45,195 bases of DNA. Source: Prochlorococcaceae cyanobacterium jk18x1bzbins.87 (GTDB lineage: Bacteria; Cyanobacteriota; Cyanobacteriia; PCC-6307; Cyanobiaceae). Shown piece after piece: positions 1 through 8,153 of the stretch. Both the position numbers and the translations under genes were made by a program. The notes under the pieces are model-generated. The model did no database searches, was not told the DNA's origin, and saw only the letters and a list, made by a program, of their open reading frames with translations. The stretch is from the NCBI GenBank assembly GCA_022826535.1, contig JAJDUS010000003.1, positions 1 through 45,195 on the forward strand, written 5' to 3'. The number at the start of each line of letters is the position of its first letter. Within the stretch, counting starts at the first letter, position 1.

Positions 1-265
1 TTCACGGTGTTATTAAGAACCATGAAGGCCATTGAGAAGCGAAATAAGGCCTTTTGACCCAGAAAACGCTCTGTCAATTACATAATTCAGCTTTCTCCTT
101 CTTATTATTGGCTTGAATCGGGGTTCTCCAGCGTTTCCCTAGGGCCTGTGGACAAAAGGGGTTGCCATGGGTGTGGATGTGTAATCGAACCTTGAGAAAG
201 GAGGCTTGGCATGAACCAGTAATGCTTTGTCATCTAGTGATAGGCTCCAGCAGCCTGTTGCCTCA

Positions 266-497
266 CTACCGGGCAAGGCCACTGATCGTGGCGTTACAGC
301 ACGGGACAACTGCCTGTTTCTCGAAGCCGTCTTCCGGTAGGTTATGCACCGGTGCCCCTTGGTGGGATCTATCCACTTGCTTTGGCAAATGGAATAGCCG
401 CTCCGGTTCCCGGCAACGATCCGAGTTTCTGCATTTCAGATCCTGCCGCCCTGTCCAGAGGGACAACCCATATCTCCCATTGGTAGGGGCCTCCCAT
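266..497 (-). pseudogene. MazF/PemK-family toxin remnant (frameshifted)
   Basis: Reading leftward from an ATG at 495-497, the translation gives YQWEIWVVPLDRAAGSEMQK. This resembles the N-terminal strand of MazF/PemK endoribonuclease toxins, whose usual pattern is a G-x-I-W-x-V-x-L-D-P start followed by GSE-x-x-K. After about 25 residues the frame loses similarity and soon meets a stop. A neighbouring frame stays open down to 266. Family members are about 110 residues, so I infer a frameshifted, inactive toxin gene. It begins 5 bases after the stop of the small antitoxin-like frame at 503-700, which is the usual antitoxin-toxin order. The family call rests on one short motif. Confidence 0.45.
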
Positions 498-502
498 CTT
501 TC

Positions 503-700
503 TCAAGCGGCCGCCGTTTCTAACATTTCCCCATCTTCAAGCGCCCCCATGGCAGGCTCCATGTCCCTCCAGTCTTCGTTCTCAGCGGCCATCTCCTTGA
601 AAGAGGCTTCCCAGAAACGGCCAGTGGTCGAGCTTGGGTCTTGCAGATCCGGTAGCCTGTGGGAGTCATTGATTATGCCTCCAGCGGAGAACAGTTTCAC
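503..700 (-). CDS. possible antitoxin remnant paired with the MazF-like relic
   Basis: A 65-residue frame with a GTG start and an acidic C-terminal half (MAAENEDWRDMEPAMGALED). Acidic, Trp-containing tails of this kind are common in MazE-like antitoxins that wrap around the toxin. It sits directly upstream of the MazF-like relic. Its GTG overlaps the stop of the 697-963 gene (GTGA), so it may be co-transcribed from the glycosyltransferase gene. I see no clear N-terminal DNA-binding fold, so the gene may itself be truncated. The antitoxin role is inferred mostly from position. Confidence 0.35.
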   Translation of the reverse strand: MKLFSAGGIINDSHRLPDLQDPSSTTGRFWEASFKEMAAENEDWRDMEPAMGALEDGEMLETAAA

Positions 701-963
701 TCCTCCTCTGACAGGGGGCTGGGGTTGGCGACGGTTTCATCCAGCAACCGGGCCATGGGTGGGCGTTCACCATGGCCGCCGTACCGCTCCTGCAACGTTG
801 CCAACTGGGCCTGGGCAAACTCCAGCCGCTGTGCCACGCCACGCACCCCCTGCCGGGTGGCCTGTTGATCCAGCCACTGGCGGGCAGAACCGAGGGAGAT
901 GTGCAGGAGGGAGGCGATACGGGCGCAGATCACCGCATATGCTCCTTGTTGGGAGAGGGCCAT
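697..963 (-). CDS. small conserved-looking hypothetical protein
   Basis: 88 residues from an ATG at 961-963. It overlaps the 3' end of the glycosyltransferase gene by 34 bases on the same strand, so the two are likely translated from one message. The protein is predicted mostly helical (ARIASLLHISLGSARQWLDQ and AQRLEFAQAQLATLQERYG) with an acidic tail. There is no signal peptide or membrane segment. The N-terminal half has the feel of a short helix-turn-helix or helical-bundle protein. I do not recognise a named family and assign no function. Confidence 0.5.
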   Translation of the reverse strand: MALSQQGAYAVICARIASLLHISLGSARQWLDQQATRQGVRGVAQRLEFAQAQLATLQERYGGHGERPPMARLLDETVANPSPLSEEE

Positions 964-2234
964 GACGACAGGGCAGTGGGGTTGATGGTCCCATGGGACC
1001 GGAGCAGACGCTGCCCCACCAGCCGGGCAATGGACCCGCTGCCGCCCCGGTGCCCCATGCGCCTCTGGCCCTGGCGCCCCAACAGCCGGGCTTGCCGGGG
1101 ATCCCCCAGCAGCCGCTTCAACTCCTGCTGGAATTGCTGGGGGGAAAAGCAGGGCACAACAGCGCGCCCCAACAGGCGACTCTGGCGGCGGGCAAATGCT
1201 GGCGTGAACTGTGGACCTGGACCGGGCAAGGACAGGGCCGGCACGCCACGGCCCACCAGTTGCTCCGTGGCGGTCCCCGCTGTGGTCAGGCCCAACGCTG
1301 CCCAGGGGAGCCAGGTCTCGAAGCAGCCAGGCCCCCAGAGCAGCAACAGGCTGTCCCGCTGCCAGGCCAGCCGACTCCTTGTCCCTGGAGGGGGCTGATG
1401 GGGGGAAAAGCCCAGCTTCGTCACCACGGTGGCGAGGGCCTGGGGGTCAGGTTGATGTCCTGTGGCCAGCAGCAACACCGCCGCCAGTTGACGGGGCAGT
1501 GCAGTCAAGAGGCGTTTGAGGTTCATCAGACATTCGGGCAGCCGACTACCTGGCAGGACCAGAAAGCGTCGCTGGTGGAGTAGGCAGGCCGGCAAGGGTA
1601 GGTCTACCCCAGGTCCATCCACCATGGGATTCCCCGGGGCCATGGCATCAATGCCATGGCGACGCAATCCACGGGCCGTGAGGCCGTCGCGCACCACCAC
1701 AAGGCGGCAGCGCCCATGGGCCATGAGCCACCATTCCCAGGGATCCCATTCGCTGCCCTTGCAGCGGTGATAGGCATCGGCCATGGGGGTGGCTCCCCAA
1801 TCGGTCAACCAGGTCCAGTCGCTCTTTGGCGTGCCGATGAACCCATAGGGCTGGCCACTGCCCCAGGCCAGCGCCAGGGGAAACAGATCACCAACGGCCA
1901 GCACCACGCCCTGGGGATGGGCGCCACGCCAGCGCCGGATGCAATGCCACTGGTCCATGGCAAGGCCCCCCAAGCCCACCCGCAAGTCCTGTAACAGTCC
2001 GGTCAAACTTTGATGACCAAATCCACCGCTGGGCAGTTGTTTCCGTGGCCCAATGGGCCGGAGCCCTGGAACAGAGGTCAGCCCATCACCCAGCCCCACC
2101 AGGGCCATGCCCTCCATCAGGCCGTCATGGCCCTGCTGCCGTAGGGACTTGAGCACACGGGCGGCAACCAGATCTTCCCCATGGCCATTGCTGAGCACCA
2201 GCAGGGGCGGAGCAGGGGATTTGCTAAGCTGCAT
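930..2234 (-). CDS. lipid-A-disaccharide synthase-related glycosyltransferase
   Basis: About 434 residues with the opening PPLLVLSNGHGEDLVAARVL and a GT-B-like architecture. It resembles the LpxB-related family widespread in cyanobacteria rather than true LpxB. The motif GNPMVDGP at mid-length and FLVLPGSRLPE match the nucleotide-sugar-binding half of that family. The substrate is not known, so I give no gene symbol. The open frame extends to 2270, but that would run into tRNA-Cys on the other strand. The ATG at 2232-2234 avoids the tRNA and places the conserved LSNGHGED motif close to the N-terminus, so I chose it. The 3' end overlaps the small gene at 697-963. Confidence 0.82.
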   Translation of the reverse strand: MQLSKSPAPPLLVLSNGHGEDLVAARVLKSLRQQGHDGLMEGMALVGLGDGLTSVPGLRPIGPRKQLPSGGFGHQSLTGLLQDLRVGLGGLAMDQWHCIRRWRGAHPQGVVLAVGDLFPLALAWGSGQPYGFIGTPKSDWTWLTDWGATPMADAYHRCKGSEWDPWEWWLMAHGRCRLVVVRDGLTARGLRRHGIDAMAPGNPMVDGPGVDLPLPACLLHQRRFLVLPGSRLPECLMNLKRLLTALPRQLAAVLLLATGHQPDPQALATVVTKLGFSPHQPPPGTRSRLAWQRDSLLLLWGPGCFETWLPWAALGLTTAGTATEQLVGRGVPALSLPGPGPQFTPAFARRQSRLLGRAVVPCFSPQQFQQELKRLLGDPRQARLLGRQGQRRMGHRGGSGSIARLVGQRLLRSHGTINPTALSSWPSPNKEHMR

Positions 2235-2256
2235 GGAAGGAGCACGACTCCATGGC

Positions 2257-2327
2257 GGCGGCATGGCCAAGTGGTAAGGCAGAGGATTGCAAATCCTTTA
2301 TCCCCAGTTCGAATCTGGGTGCCGCCT
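2257..2327 (+). tRNA. tRNA-Cys (GCA)
   Basis: A 71-base cloverleaf. Acceptor arms GGCGGCA and TGCCGCC pair fully, the anticodon loop TTGCAAA carries GCA, and the T arm CCCAG-TTCGAAT-CTGGG is canonical, with discriminator T. CCA is not encoded. It lies head to head with the glycosyltransferase gene. Confidence 0.96.
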
Positions 2328-2418
2328 TTATAGACCTTGGTAGGGGAAGAGCAGGGGCCAAGGGCTTTGTTCCAACGCAGGGCCTTAGACCCTAAACCCC
2401 ATCAACGGAGGATTGGCG

Positions 2419-2771
2419 ATGGCGATCTCCAGGCAGACAGGCGGCGTACGGGCGGGCCGTTTTGTTCTCGGGGGGACTCGCCTCCCTGACCCCAGTGGCG
2501 GCTCAATCGAGTCTCCGGGATTGCAGCCGAGCATGAGGCAGCAGTTTGGCTGCAGACTCTGTGTGGAAGTATCTTAAGCAACCAGGTGCCGGTCCCGCTG
2601 ATTCAGATCTCTGTGGGTGGAGGTCAGTGGGCGATCTCAGTCCATTGCTCACTGGTGAGGGGACCTATGGGCTTGGGGGCACCGCAGGTAAAAGCCAGCT
2701 TTACTGGCTCGATAGACGAGGTGAAACGTCTCCATCACTGCAATGGCGAACTCAAGCTCGACGGTTGCTGA
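2419..2771 (+). pseudogene. decayed small secreted protein gene
   Basis: Three frames must be stitched together. An ATG at 2419 begins a basic N-terminus. A second frame reads GGLASLTPVAAQSS, which looks like the end of a signal peptide with an A-x-A-type cleavage site. A third frame, from about 2511 to 2771, gives an uninterrupted stretch of more than 80 residues containing LSNQVPVPLIQISVGGGQW and ending LHHCNGELKLDGC. No single frame covers the region, so I read it as a frameshifted gene for a small periplasmic protein. The family is not recognised. Sequence from 2772 to the mutY start holds nothing I can identify. Confidence 0.4.
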
Positions 2772-2974
2772 GGGGATCGTCTTGCCTGAAGGCCCTCCCC
2801 CAGTAGTCGGGTGGCGCGGCAGTTCCGTGGTCCGGATAGCAGACTCCCACTTCCCTCTCGCAGCAAGATTGAAGAAGTCTGGATGGGTCATGGGGGGCAG
2901 GGTTTGCCTATGGCTCCCGGAACACCTTATTCTTGGATCTCCCCCAGCCTGCTGAGTGATCCCTGACTTTGGCC

Positions 2975-4138
2975 ATGCCGCTAAAACCATGGTCCAAGGC
3001 ATTAGAACACCGGCAGAAAGCCTGGCTCTGTCAGGCTGCCCCTGGCCTGCACGTCAGCCTGCTGAGTTGGTGGGCACGCCACGGCCGCCATGATTTGCCC
3101 TGGCGCTTGTTGCCGGATGGCCGCCAGCCTGGACCTGACCACCTGCTCCCCGTCTATCCCGTCTGGGTGGCGGAGGTGATGTTGCAGCAGACCCGGTTGG
3201 CGGTGGCGCTGCCCTTCTGGTGCCGTTGGCTGGATCGATTCCCGGATCTGGAGGCTTTGGCAGCTGCCTCCCAACAGGATGTGCTCCACTGCTGGCAAGG
3301 GTTGGGCTACTACAGCCGGGCCCGGCGGCTCCATGGGGTCGCCACCCAACTGGTGGCCGCCGGCCGTCCACTTCCCCATGACCGCCCTGGTCTTGAACAG
3401 TTGCCTGGCCTCGGTCGCACCACAGCGGCCTCCATTGCCGCTACGGCCAGCAACAGCGCTGATCCCATCCTGGACGGCAATGTGAGGCGTTTGCTGGCGC
3501 GGCTTCTGGCCTTCCCAGCCCCACCCCGACAGGCCACCCCCCTGTTCTGGACCATGGTTGAGCTGCTGTTGGCCGGCAAAAGGGCGCGAGACTTTAACCA
3601 GGCTCTCATGGACCTGGGGGCCCTGGTCTGCCGCCCCCGTGGGCCTCTGTGTCACCACTGCCCCTGGCAGCCCCACTGCCATGCCTACGCTAAGGGCATT
3701 CAGCACCAACTCCCTGTGCGTCAAGCTCCTGCACCCACTCCCCACTTCATGGTTGGCGTGGGCATTGTGTTGGATCACCAGGGGAAGGTGCTCATTGGCC
3801 AGCGCCAACCCGATGGGCTATTGGGCGGGCTTTGGGAGTTTCCCGGTGGCAAGCAAGAGCCCGGCGAGACCATGGTGGAAACCGTGGCACGGGAACTGCA
3901 AGAGGAGGTGGGCCTGACCGTGGCCGTGGGTCCGGAGTTGTTGCGCCTTGACCATGCCTATACCCACCGGCGGCTCACCTTTGCGGTGCATCTCTGCCAT
4001 GTGGTGGCCGGAGAGGCCCGGCCTGTGGCCAATCAACAGATCGCCTGGGTGTGCCCCCATGACCTGCACCGCTACCCGTTCCCTGCTGCCAATACCCGCA
4101 TGATCCAAGCCCTGGGAGAGCACCTGAGCCAGGCTTGA
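2975..4138 (+). CDS. mutY: A/G-specific adenine glycosylase with Nudix domain
   Basis: About 387 residues. MutY removes adenine mispaired with 8-oxoguanine in base excision repair. In order I see the glycosylase core with VAEVMLQQTR, the helix-hairpin-helix motif LPGLGRTTAASIA, the catalytic-Asp region ILDGNVRRLLARL, and the 4Fe-4S ligand set C-x6-C-x2-C-x5-C (in RPRGPLCHHCPWQPHC with the preceding Cys). A C-terminal Nudix-type domain follows, with a complete Nudix box (GKQEPGETMVETVARELQEE). That domain normally recognises 8-oxoguanine. Length is typical. The frame is open to a TTG at 2969; the ATG at 2975 is equally plausible. A hairpin with a T-run follows the stop. Confidence 0.95.
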   Translation: MPLKPWSKALEHRQKAWLCQAAPGLHVSLLSWWARHGRHDLPWRLLPDGRQPGPDHLLPVYPVWVAEVMLQQTRLAVALPFWCRWLDRFPDLEALAAASQQDVLHCWQGLGYYSRARRLHGVATQLVAAGRPLPHDRPGLEQLPGLGRTTAASIAATASNSADPILDGNVRRLLARLLAFPAPPRQATPLFWTMVELLLAGKRARDFNQALMDLGALVCRPRGPLCHHCPWQPHCHAYAKGIQHQLPVRQAPAPTPHFMVGVGIVLDHQGKVLIGQRQPDGLLGGLWEFPGGKQEPGETMVETVARELQEEVGLTVAVGPELLRLDHAYTHRRLTFAVHLCHVVAGEARPVANQQIAWVCPHDLHRYPFPAANTRMIQALGEHLSQA

Positions 4139-4330
4139 CCCCCGTCTGTCCCGGGGCGCAGGCCCCTTCCTTCAGGGGGGCTTTTTCCTGTGTTAACCCT
4201 GGCCTGGGACAGCGGACCTGGAGCCCACGCCAGACTGTCTCTGCAGGCATCAGAGACCCATGGAGGGTCAACCCACCTGAACGTTCCGTGCTTACGGGCT
4301 CCGCGGAGAAGGAATATCTGCCCTTCAGGG
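4136..4330. repeat. dispersed intergenic repeat, copy A
   Basis: About 195 bases after mutY that reappear, inverted, at 44638-44881 upstream of ureC. The ends are best conserved: the segment around the T-tailed hairpin, and a block at about 4280-4330 containing GAACGTTCCGTGCTTA and TCTGCCCTTCA. The middle is more divergent. Both copies sit in intergenic DNA between unrelated genes. I see no open frame that clearly codes for protein. It may be a non-autonomous mobile element or a conserved structured element. Confidence 0.7.
4157..4185 (+). terminator. probable rho-independent terminator of mutY
   Basis: GCCCC and CC pair with GG and GGGGC around a TTCA loop, with a two-base bulge, followed by TTTTT. 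It lies about 20 bases after the mutY stop. The same hairpin is present in copy B of the dispersed repeat, where it follows the autotransporter-like gene. Confidence 0.65.
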
Positions 4331-4921
4331 TCGGGGGGACATCAAGTAGTGGATCCCACTGAGCCATGCCATGGCCATGGCCACCCAAAACAGTCCGCCA
4401 CCAACGGTGGCTGTCAGCGCCTGGGCCGCACCCGGCCAGAGCAGGAAACCAAAACAAAGAAACTGGCTGATGGTTTTCAGCTTGCCGCTCCAATGGGCTG
4501 GCGCCCCACGGGGATGCCGGCTGCGCCACTCGGTCACCAGCAGCTCCCGGGCCAACAAGAGCCAAATGGCCCAGAGGGGGATGGGGATGGGGGAGATGCT
4601 GTTGCCCGCTGCCCCAGCGCTCTGGCCAGCCAACCACAGCAGTGGTGCCAGCAGCAATAATTTATCGCAGAGGGGATCCAAACGGGCCCCCCACACCGAC
4701 CCACCGCCACCCCGTCGCGCCATCCATCCATCCACCGCATCGGTTGCCGCAGCAAACATCAGCAGTCCCCAGGCCCACCAGCCCCATCCCCCCTGTAACG
4801 CCAACAGGAGCGGCATTGCAAGAAGGCCCCTGAGCACCGTGAGCCCGTCGGCCACAACGCGCAGATGTGACAGAGCAGCCGATGATGGCGCCTTGTCCAG
4901 GCTCGGCTCCTTCACAATCAC
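4325..4921 (-). CDS. pgsA: CDP-alcohol phosphatidyltransferase family protein (likely PgsA)
   Basis: 198 residues with the CDP-alcohol phosphotransferase signature D-x2-D-G-x2-A-R-x8-9-G-x3-D-x3-D, seen as DAVDGWMARRGGGGSVWGAR followed by LDPLCDK. Several hydrophobic segments span the membrane. The family includes PgsA, which makes phosphatidylglycerophosphate, an essential step towards the phosphatidylglycerol of cyanobacterial membranes. Exact substrate assignment from sequence alone is less certain than the family. The frame opens with GTG at 4921, which leaves only 20 bases to the start of the divergent CBS gene. An internal start a little downstream is possible. Confidence 0.8.
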   Translation of the reverse strand: MIVKEPSLDKAPSSAALSHLRVVADGLTVLRGLLAMPLLLALQGGWGWWAWGLLMFAAATDAVDGWMARRGGGGSVWGARLDPLCDKLLLLAPLLWLAGQSAGAAGNSISPIPIPLWAIWLLLARELLVTEWRSRHPRGAPAHWSGKLKTISQFLCFGFLLWPGAAQALTATVGGGLFWVAMAMAWLSGIHYLMSPRP

Positions 4922-4941
4922 GAAACCCCAGAGAGGTCATC

Positions 4942-5412
4942 ATGGTGCAAAGCCAACCCGTCCAGGCGTTCATGACCACACCGGTCAAGTTTGTTCGCCC
5001 GGATACAGCGCTGACGGATGTGATCCAGATGCTCAATGCCGCCCACATCAGTGGCCTGGCGGTGTGTGATGACCAGGGCCGGTTGGTGGGGGAAATCAGC
5101 ACCAAGGATCTGATGGTGCGGGAAAGCGGCCTGGAGCCTGGCCCCTACCTGGTCTTCCTGGATAGCGTCATCTACCTGCGCAATCCCCTGCGCTGGGAGC
5201 GGGAAGTGCATCAAGCCCTTGGGGAAACCGCTGGCGCCATCATGAACCGCTCCCCCCACACCTGTGCCCCAACCCTCAGCCTGCAAGGGGCCGCGGCCAT
5301 GCTCCACGAGGGGAACACGGAGAGGCTATTTGTGGTGGAGCAGGGGAAACCCGTCGGGGTGCTCAGCCGGGCTGACCTGATTCGGGCCATGGCCGCCGAG
5401 GATGGGGGGTGA
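4942..5412 (+). CDS. CBS-domain protein (two CBS domains)
   Basis: About 156 residues forming a Bateman module. The first CBS domain starts at VQAFMTTPVKFVRPDTALTD and the second at AGAIMNRSPHTCAPTLSL, ending GVLSRADLIRAM. Such pairs bind adenine nucleotides and act as regulatory sensors; no catalytic domain is attached. I chose the ATG at 4942 because a GAGAGGT ribosome-binding site precedes it. The upstream in-frame extension is unlike family members and would overlap the divergent pgsA. Confidence 0.85.
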   Translation: MVQSQPVQAFMTTPVKFVRPDTALTDVIQMLNAAHISGLAVCDDQGRLVGEISTKDLMVRESGLEPGPYLVFLDSVIYLRNPLRWEREVHQALGETAGAIMNRSPHTCAPTLSLQGAAAMLHEGNTERLFVVEQGKPVGVLSRADLIRAMAAEDGG

Positions 5413-5494
5413 GGAGGTCTTTGCGGAGGACAGGGCATTGCCTGGCATGGGCTTGGGGTGACGGCAGCCTGCTGCAGCAGGTACGACTCTCCAG

Positions 5495-5735
5495 CAAGAT
5501 CCATAGACCCTGACGGTTGCTGGTGGACCCATTCACTGTGGCACTGGTGGGCATGGGCGCAGCAAGCATCCGCCAGGGGTTTTGGTGTAGGAGAGGTTGG
5601 GATCAGGGCGCCACCGCCGAAGTTTTCCAGGAGCAGGCCGTAATGCATCATGACAGCGGGCAATCCCAGCAGGTTTTCAAAAATCCGCCGGGCATAGGGT
5701 CCCGTCACCGCGTGAAGGGCATCAAGGCGGATTGG
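5495..5735 (-). pseudogene. fragment of a second phosphoglucomutase gene
   Basis: Nucleotide similarity to the intact pgm gene at 9971-11629 is obvious. 5565-5735 matches about 10807-10980; shared runs include TTGGGATCAGGG and ATAGGGTCCCGTCACCGC. A short piece at 5495-5520 matches about 10180-10205, and another at about 5535-5560 matches about 10620-10645. The fragment therefore keeps pieces of pgm in the right order but with large internal deletions. The translation shows TGPYARRIFENLLGLP against TGPYGRRIFEDLLGLP in the intact gene. It cannot encode a functional enzyme. It forms the left flank of the accessory island. Confidence 0.85.
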
Positions 5736-5782
5736 ATTAGGAAATCAGTAACATGGAATACCACACCAAGCGATTGATTGTA

Positions 5783-5913
5783 GGGAACCACGAAAAATTG
5801 GGCAACCCCTTCTGTAGGATGTTGTCTCACCATGAGAAAGTTAGTCCTGGAGAGGAATTGCCCAGGCCAGCAGATTTTTCCAGGCGAGGAAGGGGCGATT
5901 TTTCGTGGTGCCC
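5783..5913. mobile_element. 131-bp MITE upstream of the fusion gene (IS630-like ends)
   Basis: Terminal inverted repeats of about 20 bases (left GGGAACCACGAAAAATTGGG; the right end in reverse complement is GGGCACCACGAAAAATCGCC). The element is flanked on both sides by TGTA (5779-5782 and 5914-5917), consistent with a target duplication centred on TA as in IS630/Tc1-type elements. It contains no gene. Its right boundary lies 44 bases before the proposed ATG of the fusion gene, so it may supply promoter or leader sequence. A related element is at 15012-15141. Confidence 0.75.
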
Positions 5914-5957
5914 TGTAATTGCCTAGGCTCACTAACAAGAGGCCACTTCACTCTCCC

Positions 5958-8153
5958 ATGATCTCCAAAGTATTGCTTCAGCCTCAGCCTAGGAGTGCTT
6001 TTCGGAGTTGCCTGGAAGCAACTCTCGCTAGCCATTCTAATATTAATCATCCTCTTTTTGCCGAACTTGCTAAGCCTGAGCGATACGATACTCTTCTAAG
6101 ACTTGTGGCTCTTCAAGGCTACCAGCTAACAAAGCAGTTTGCAATGTACATTGGTGGCCTTTACTATAACTGCCCCAGCGCATACTATCGCAAACGTCTC
6201 GCCATCAATCTCTATGAAGAAGAAACAGGAAAGCTTTCTCGTACTGCAAATCATCAGGCCCTGATGGAAAAGTTCATTTGCGCCTTAGGAATATCTGAAG
6301 TTGAACGTGATACTGCTATTGCCTTACCAGAAACGCAAAACTTAATTAATTATCGGTGGAAACTTGTCAACGATTCATCAACATTTCATATGGGTGCTGC
6401 GGCGATAATGATTGCGAGCGAAGGACAAAACTTGGAAAGAAAGGCAGGTAAGCTACGCCACGACCTTTTTCCCGAAGCTTATGGCCTTACACCAGATGAC
6501 ATGACATTCTTCTCTGTCCATGCAAAAGAAGATGTCTATCATGTTCAAGAGGGGCTTGACTTAGTTTCTGACATATGCACGAATACTAAAATGCAACAAG
6601 ATGCTCTTTCTGTCATTCATGAAACATGTAAACTTTTTTGGCACTTCTATGATGGAATCTACGATAAATATCAACTCAATCACAACATGACACAGAATCT
6701 TACCAAAAATAAGATAAAATCTCCTAAAAAAACGAGCTTGCAGCAACGATCTCAATATACCTCTAGCAATGAGAATGGAGTTTTTGGAGATCTGAAAATG
6801 ACTACTGATTTTCAATCTATCTTGACTCGCATTCAAGACTCCATAGGTAGCTTTCCAGCTTTCCATGCTGCGTTCCGTGACTTAGAACAGCTACTGCTCC
6901 GGCATGGAGCCTCCAGTCAAGTAAGTAGTGACCTATTTTATGCATTTGATCATCAACAAGTCGAAACTCTACGAACAATGTATTGTCAATGGGAAATAGA
7001 ATTAGAAAAAAGATTCGCAGACAATCTAGTTCAGCAAGTGTGTCATGATATTACAGATTATCTACTATACACACGATTTGATAGATTGATCGGTCGTGAA
7101 ATTCAATTGATTGGCAAAAATCCCGTAAGTCGATTATTGTTTATAGGTAGTGGCTATTTTCCTATAACTGCACTATGTTTTCAAAAGCATCTTAGAACTT
7201 CTATATGTTGTATTGATCATTCCGTAGAATCTGTTAATAAATCGCTTCGCATAATTTCATCAATAGGATATCACAATATTGATGTACTACATAAATGTGG
7301 TAGTAATATTGATGCTAGTAAATTTGATGTTATCATAGTTGCTTTACTAGCAGAACCCAAGAAAGAAATACTCAAGAATATTGCAGAAACATGCAGCGAT
7401 AGTTCAGTAATTATCTGTAGGACATCTCACGGATCACGACAGGTATTTTATGAGCCAACTACTTATGATGCAATACCGAATTCATTGCAGATTTGTGACA
7501 TGGCAATAGCTGGAAACGATGACACAATATCTTCTCTGCTATTAAGAAGAAATAAAAGTCATGTCAGACAGTACAAAATAAAATTTTCCTCTCAAGACAA
7601 ATCAGTTTCCTATCTTTGGGCTAAACCATTCAAACAGAAACAACAAATTGAAACACTTCAACTTATGAATCTTGTTATCGAAAGAGAGACAACAATTGGA
7701 TATCGTTGGCCAGTTGAATGGCAAAAGGGCATGGACTTGATGAATGAGACTGCAAGGGCTGTTGATGAAGGTCGCATTCACCTTTTGCTAATGTTAAACT
7801 CGAAGCAAGTTATTGTTGGACACGTGCTGTTGGTGCCAAGTCATCTTCCCAATTGCGCATATGTAGGGGAACTTTCAAGAATGTTTGTTCATCCAGCATA
7901 CCGTAGCATGTCAATGGTGCGTGGTTGTATTAAATCGATTGTAAAACGTAGCAAAGTGATAGGAGTTGAGATCCTCCGCCTGGATGTTCGCGCAGACACA
8001 CAAGTTGAACGTCTTTGGAAGATGATGGGATTTGAGCCCTTTGGAGCAATGAAGGATTATGCACGAGTAGACGGACAGAGCTATGCAGGAACATTTATGC
8101 AGCAGCGAGTGGATGTTCTCATGGCTCGCTTTGTACAAGAGGAAATGAAATGA
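5958..8153 (+). CDS. HDO oxidase / nicotianamine-synthase-like / GNAT fusion protein
   Basis: 732 residues from the ATG (an upstream TTG at 5919 is in frame). Three domains can be read. Residues about 10-240 are a heme-oxygenase-like diiron oxidase with E89, H99, E155, H188, D192 and H195, the E-x9-H...E...H-x3-D-x2-H spacing known for SznF-type enzymes. A polar linker of about 40 residues follows. Residues about 280-535 resemble nicotianamine synthase and CntL-type metallophore enzymes: LLFIGSGYFPITAL is the SAM-binding loop and RTSHGSRQVFY matches the conserved late motif. Residues about 560-725 are a GNAT acetyltransferase with ELSRMFVHPAYRS. The gene is markedly AT-richer than its surroundings, which suggests transfer. 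The stop overlaps the MFS gene start (ATGA). Domain families are seen; the product, likely a small aminocarboxylate metal ligand, is inference. Confidence 0.8.
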   Translation: MISKVLLQPQPRSAFRSCLEATLASHSNINHPLFAELAKPERYDTLLRLVALQGYQLTKQFAMYIGGLYYNCPSAYYRKRLAINLYEEETGKLSRTANHQALMEKFICALGISEVERDTAIALPETQNLINYRWKLVNDSSTFHMGAAAIMIASEGQNLERKAGKLRHDLFPEAYGLTPDDMTFFSVHAKEDVYHVQEGLDLVSDICTNTKMQQDALSVIHETCKLFWHFYDGIYDKYQLNHNMTQNLTKNKIKSPKKTSLQQRSQYTSSNENGVFGDLKMTTDFQSILTRIQDSIGSFPAFHAAFRDLEQLLLRHGASSQVSSDLFYAFDHQQVETLRTMYCQWEIELEKRFADNLVQQVCHDITDYLLYTRFDRLIGREIQLIGKNPVSRLLFIGSGYFPITALCFQKHLRTSICCIDHSVESVNKSLRIISSIGYHNIDVLHKCGSNIDASKFDVIIVALLAEPKKEILKNIAETCSDSSVIICRTSHGSRQVFYEPTTYDAIPNSLQICDMAIAGNDDTISSLLLRRNKSHVRQYKIKFSSQDKSVSYLWAKPFKQKQQIETLQLMNLVIERETTIGYRWPVEWQKGMDLMNETARAVDEGRIHLLLMLNSKQVIVGHVLLVPSHLPNCAYVGELSRMFVHPAYRSMSMVRGCIKSIVKRSKVIGVEILRLDVRADTQVERLWKMMGFEPFGAMKDYARVDGQSYAGTFMQQRVDVLMARFVQEEMK

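Noticed and set aside
162-965. 267-residue open frame on the plus strand
   Set aside because: It lies opposite the small hypothetical gene and the toxin-antitoxin relic and has no family features; it is an antisense shadow in GC-rich DNA.
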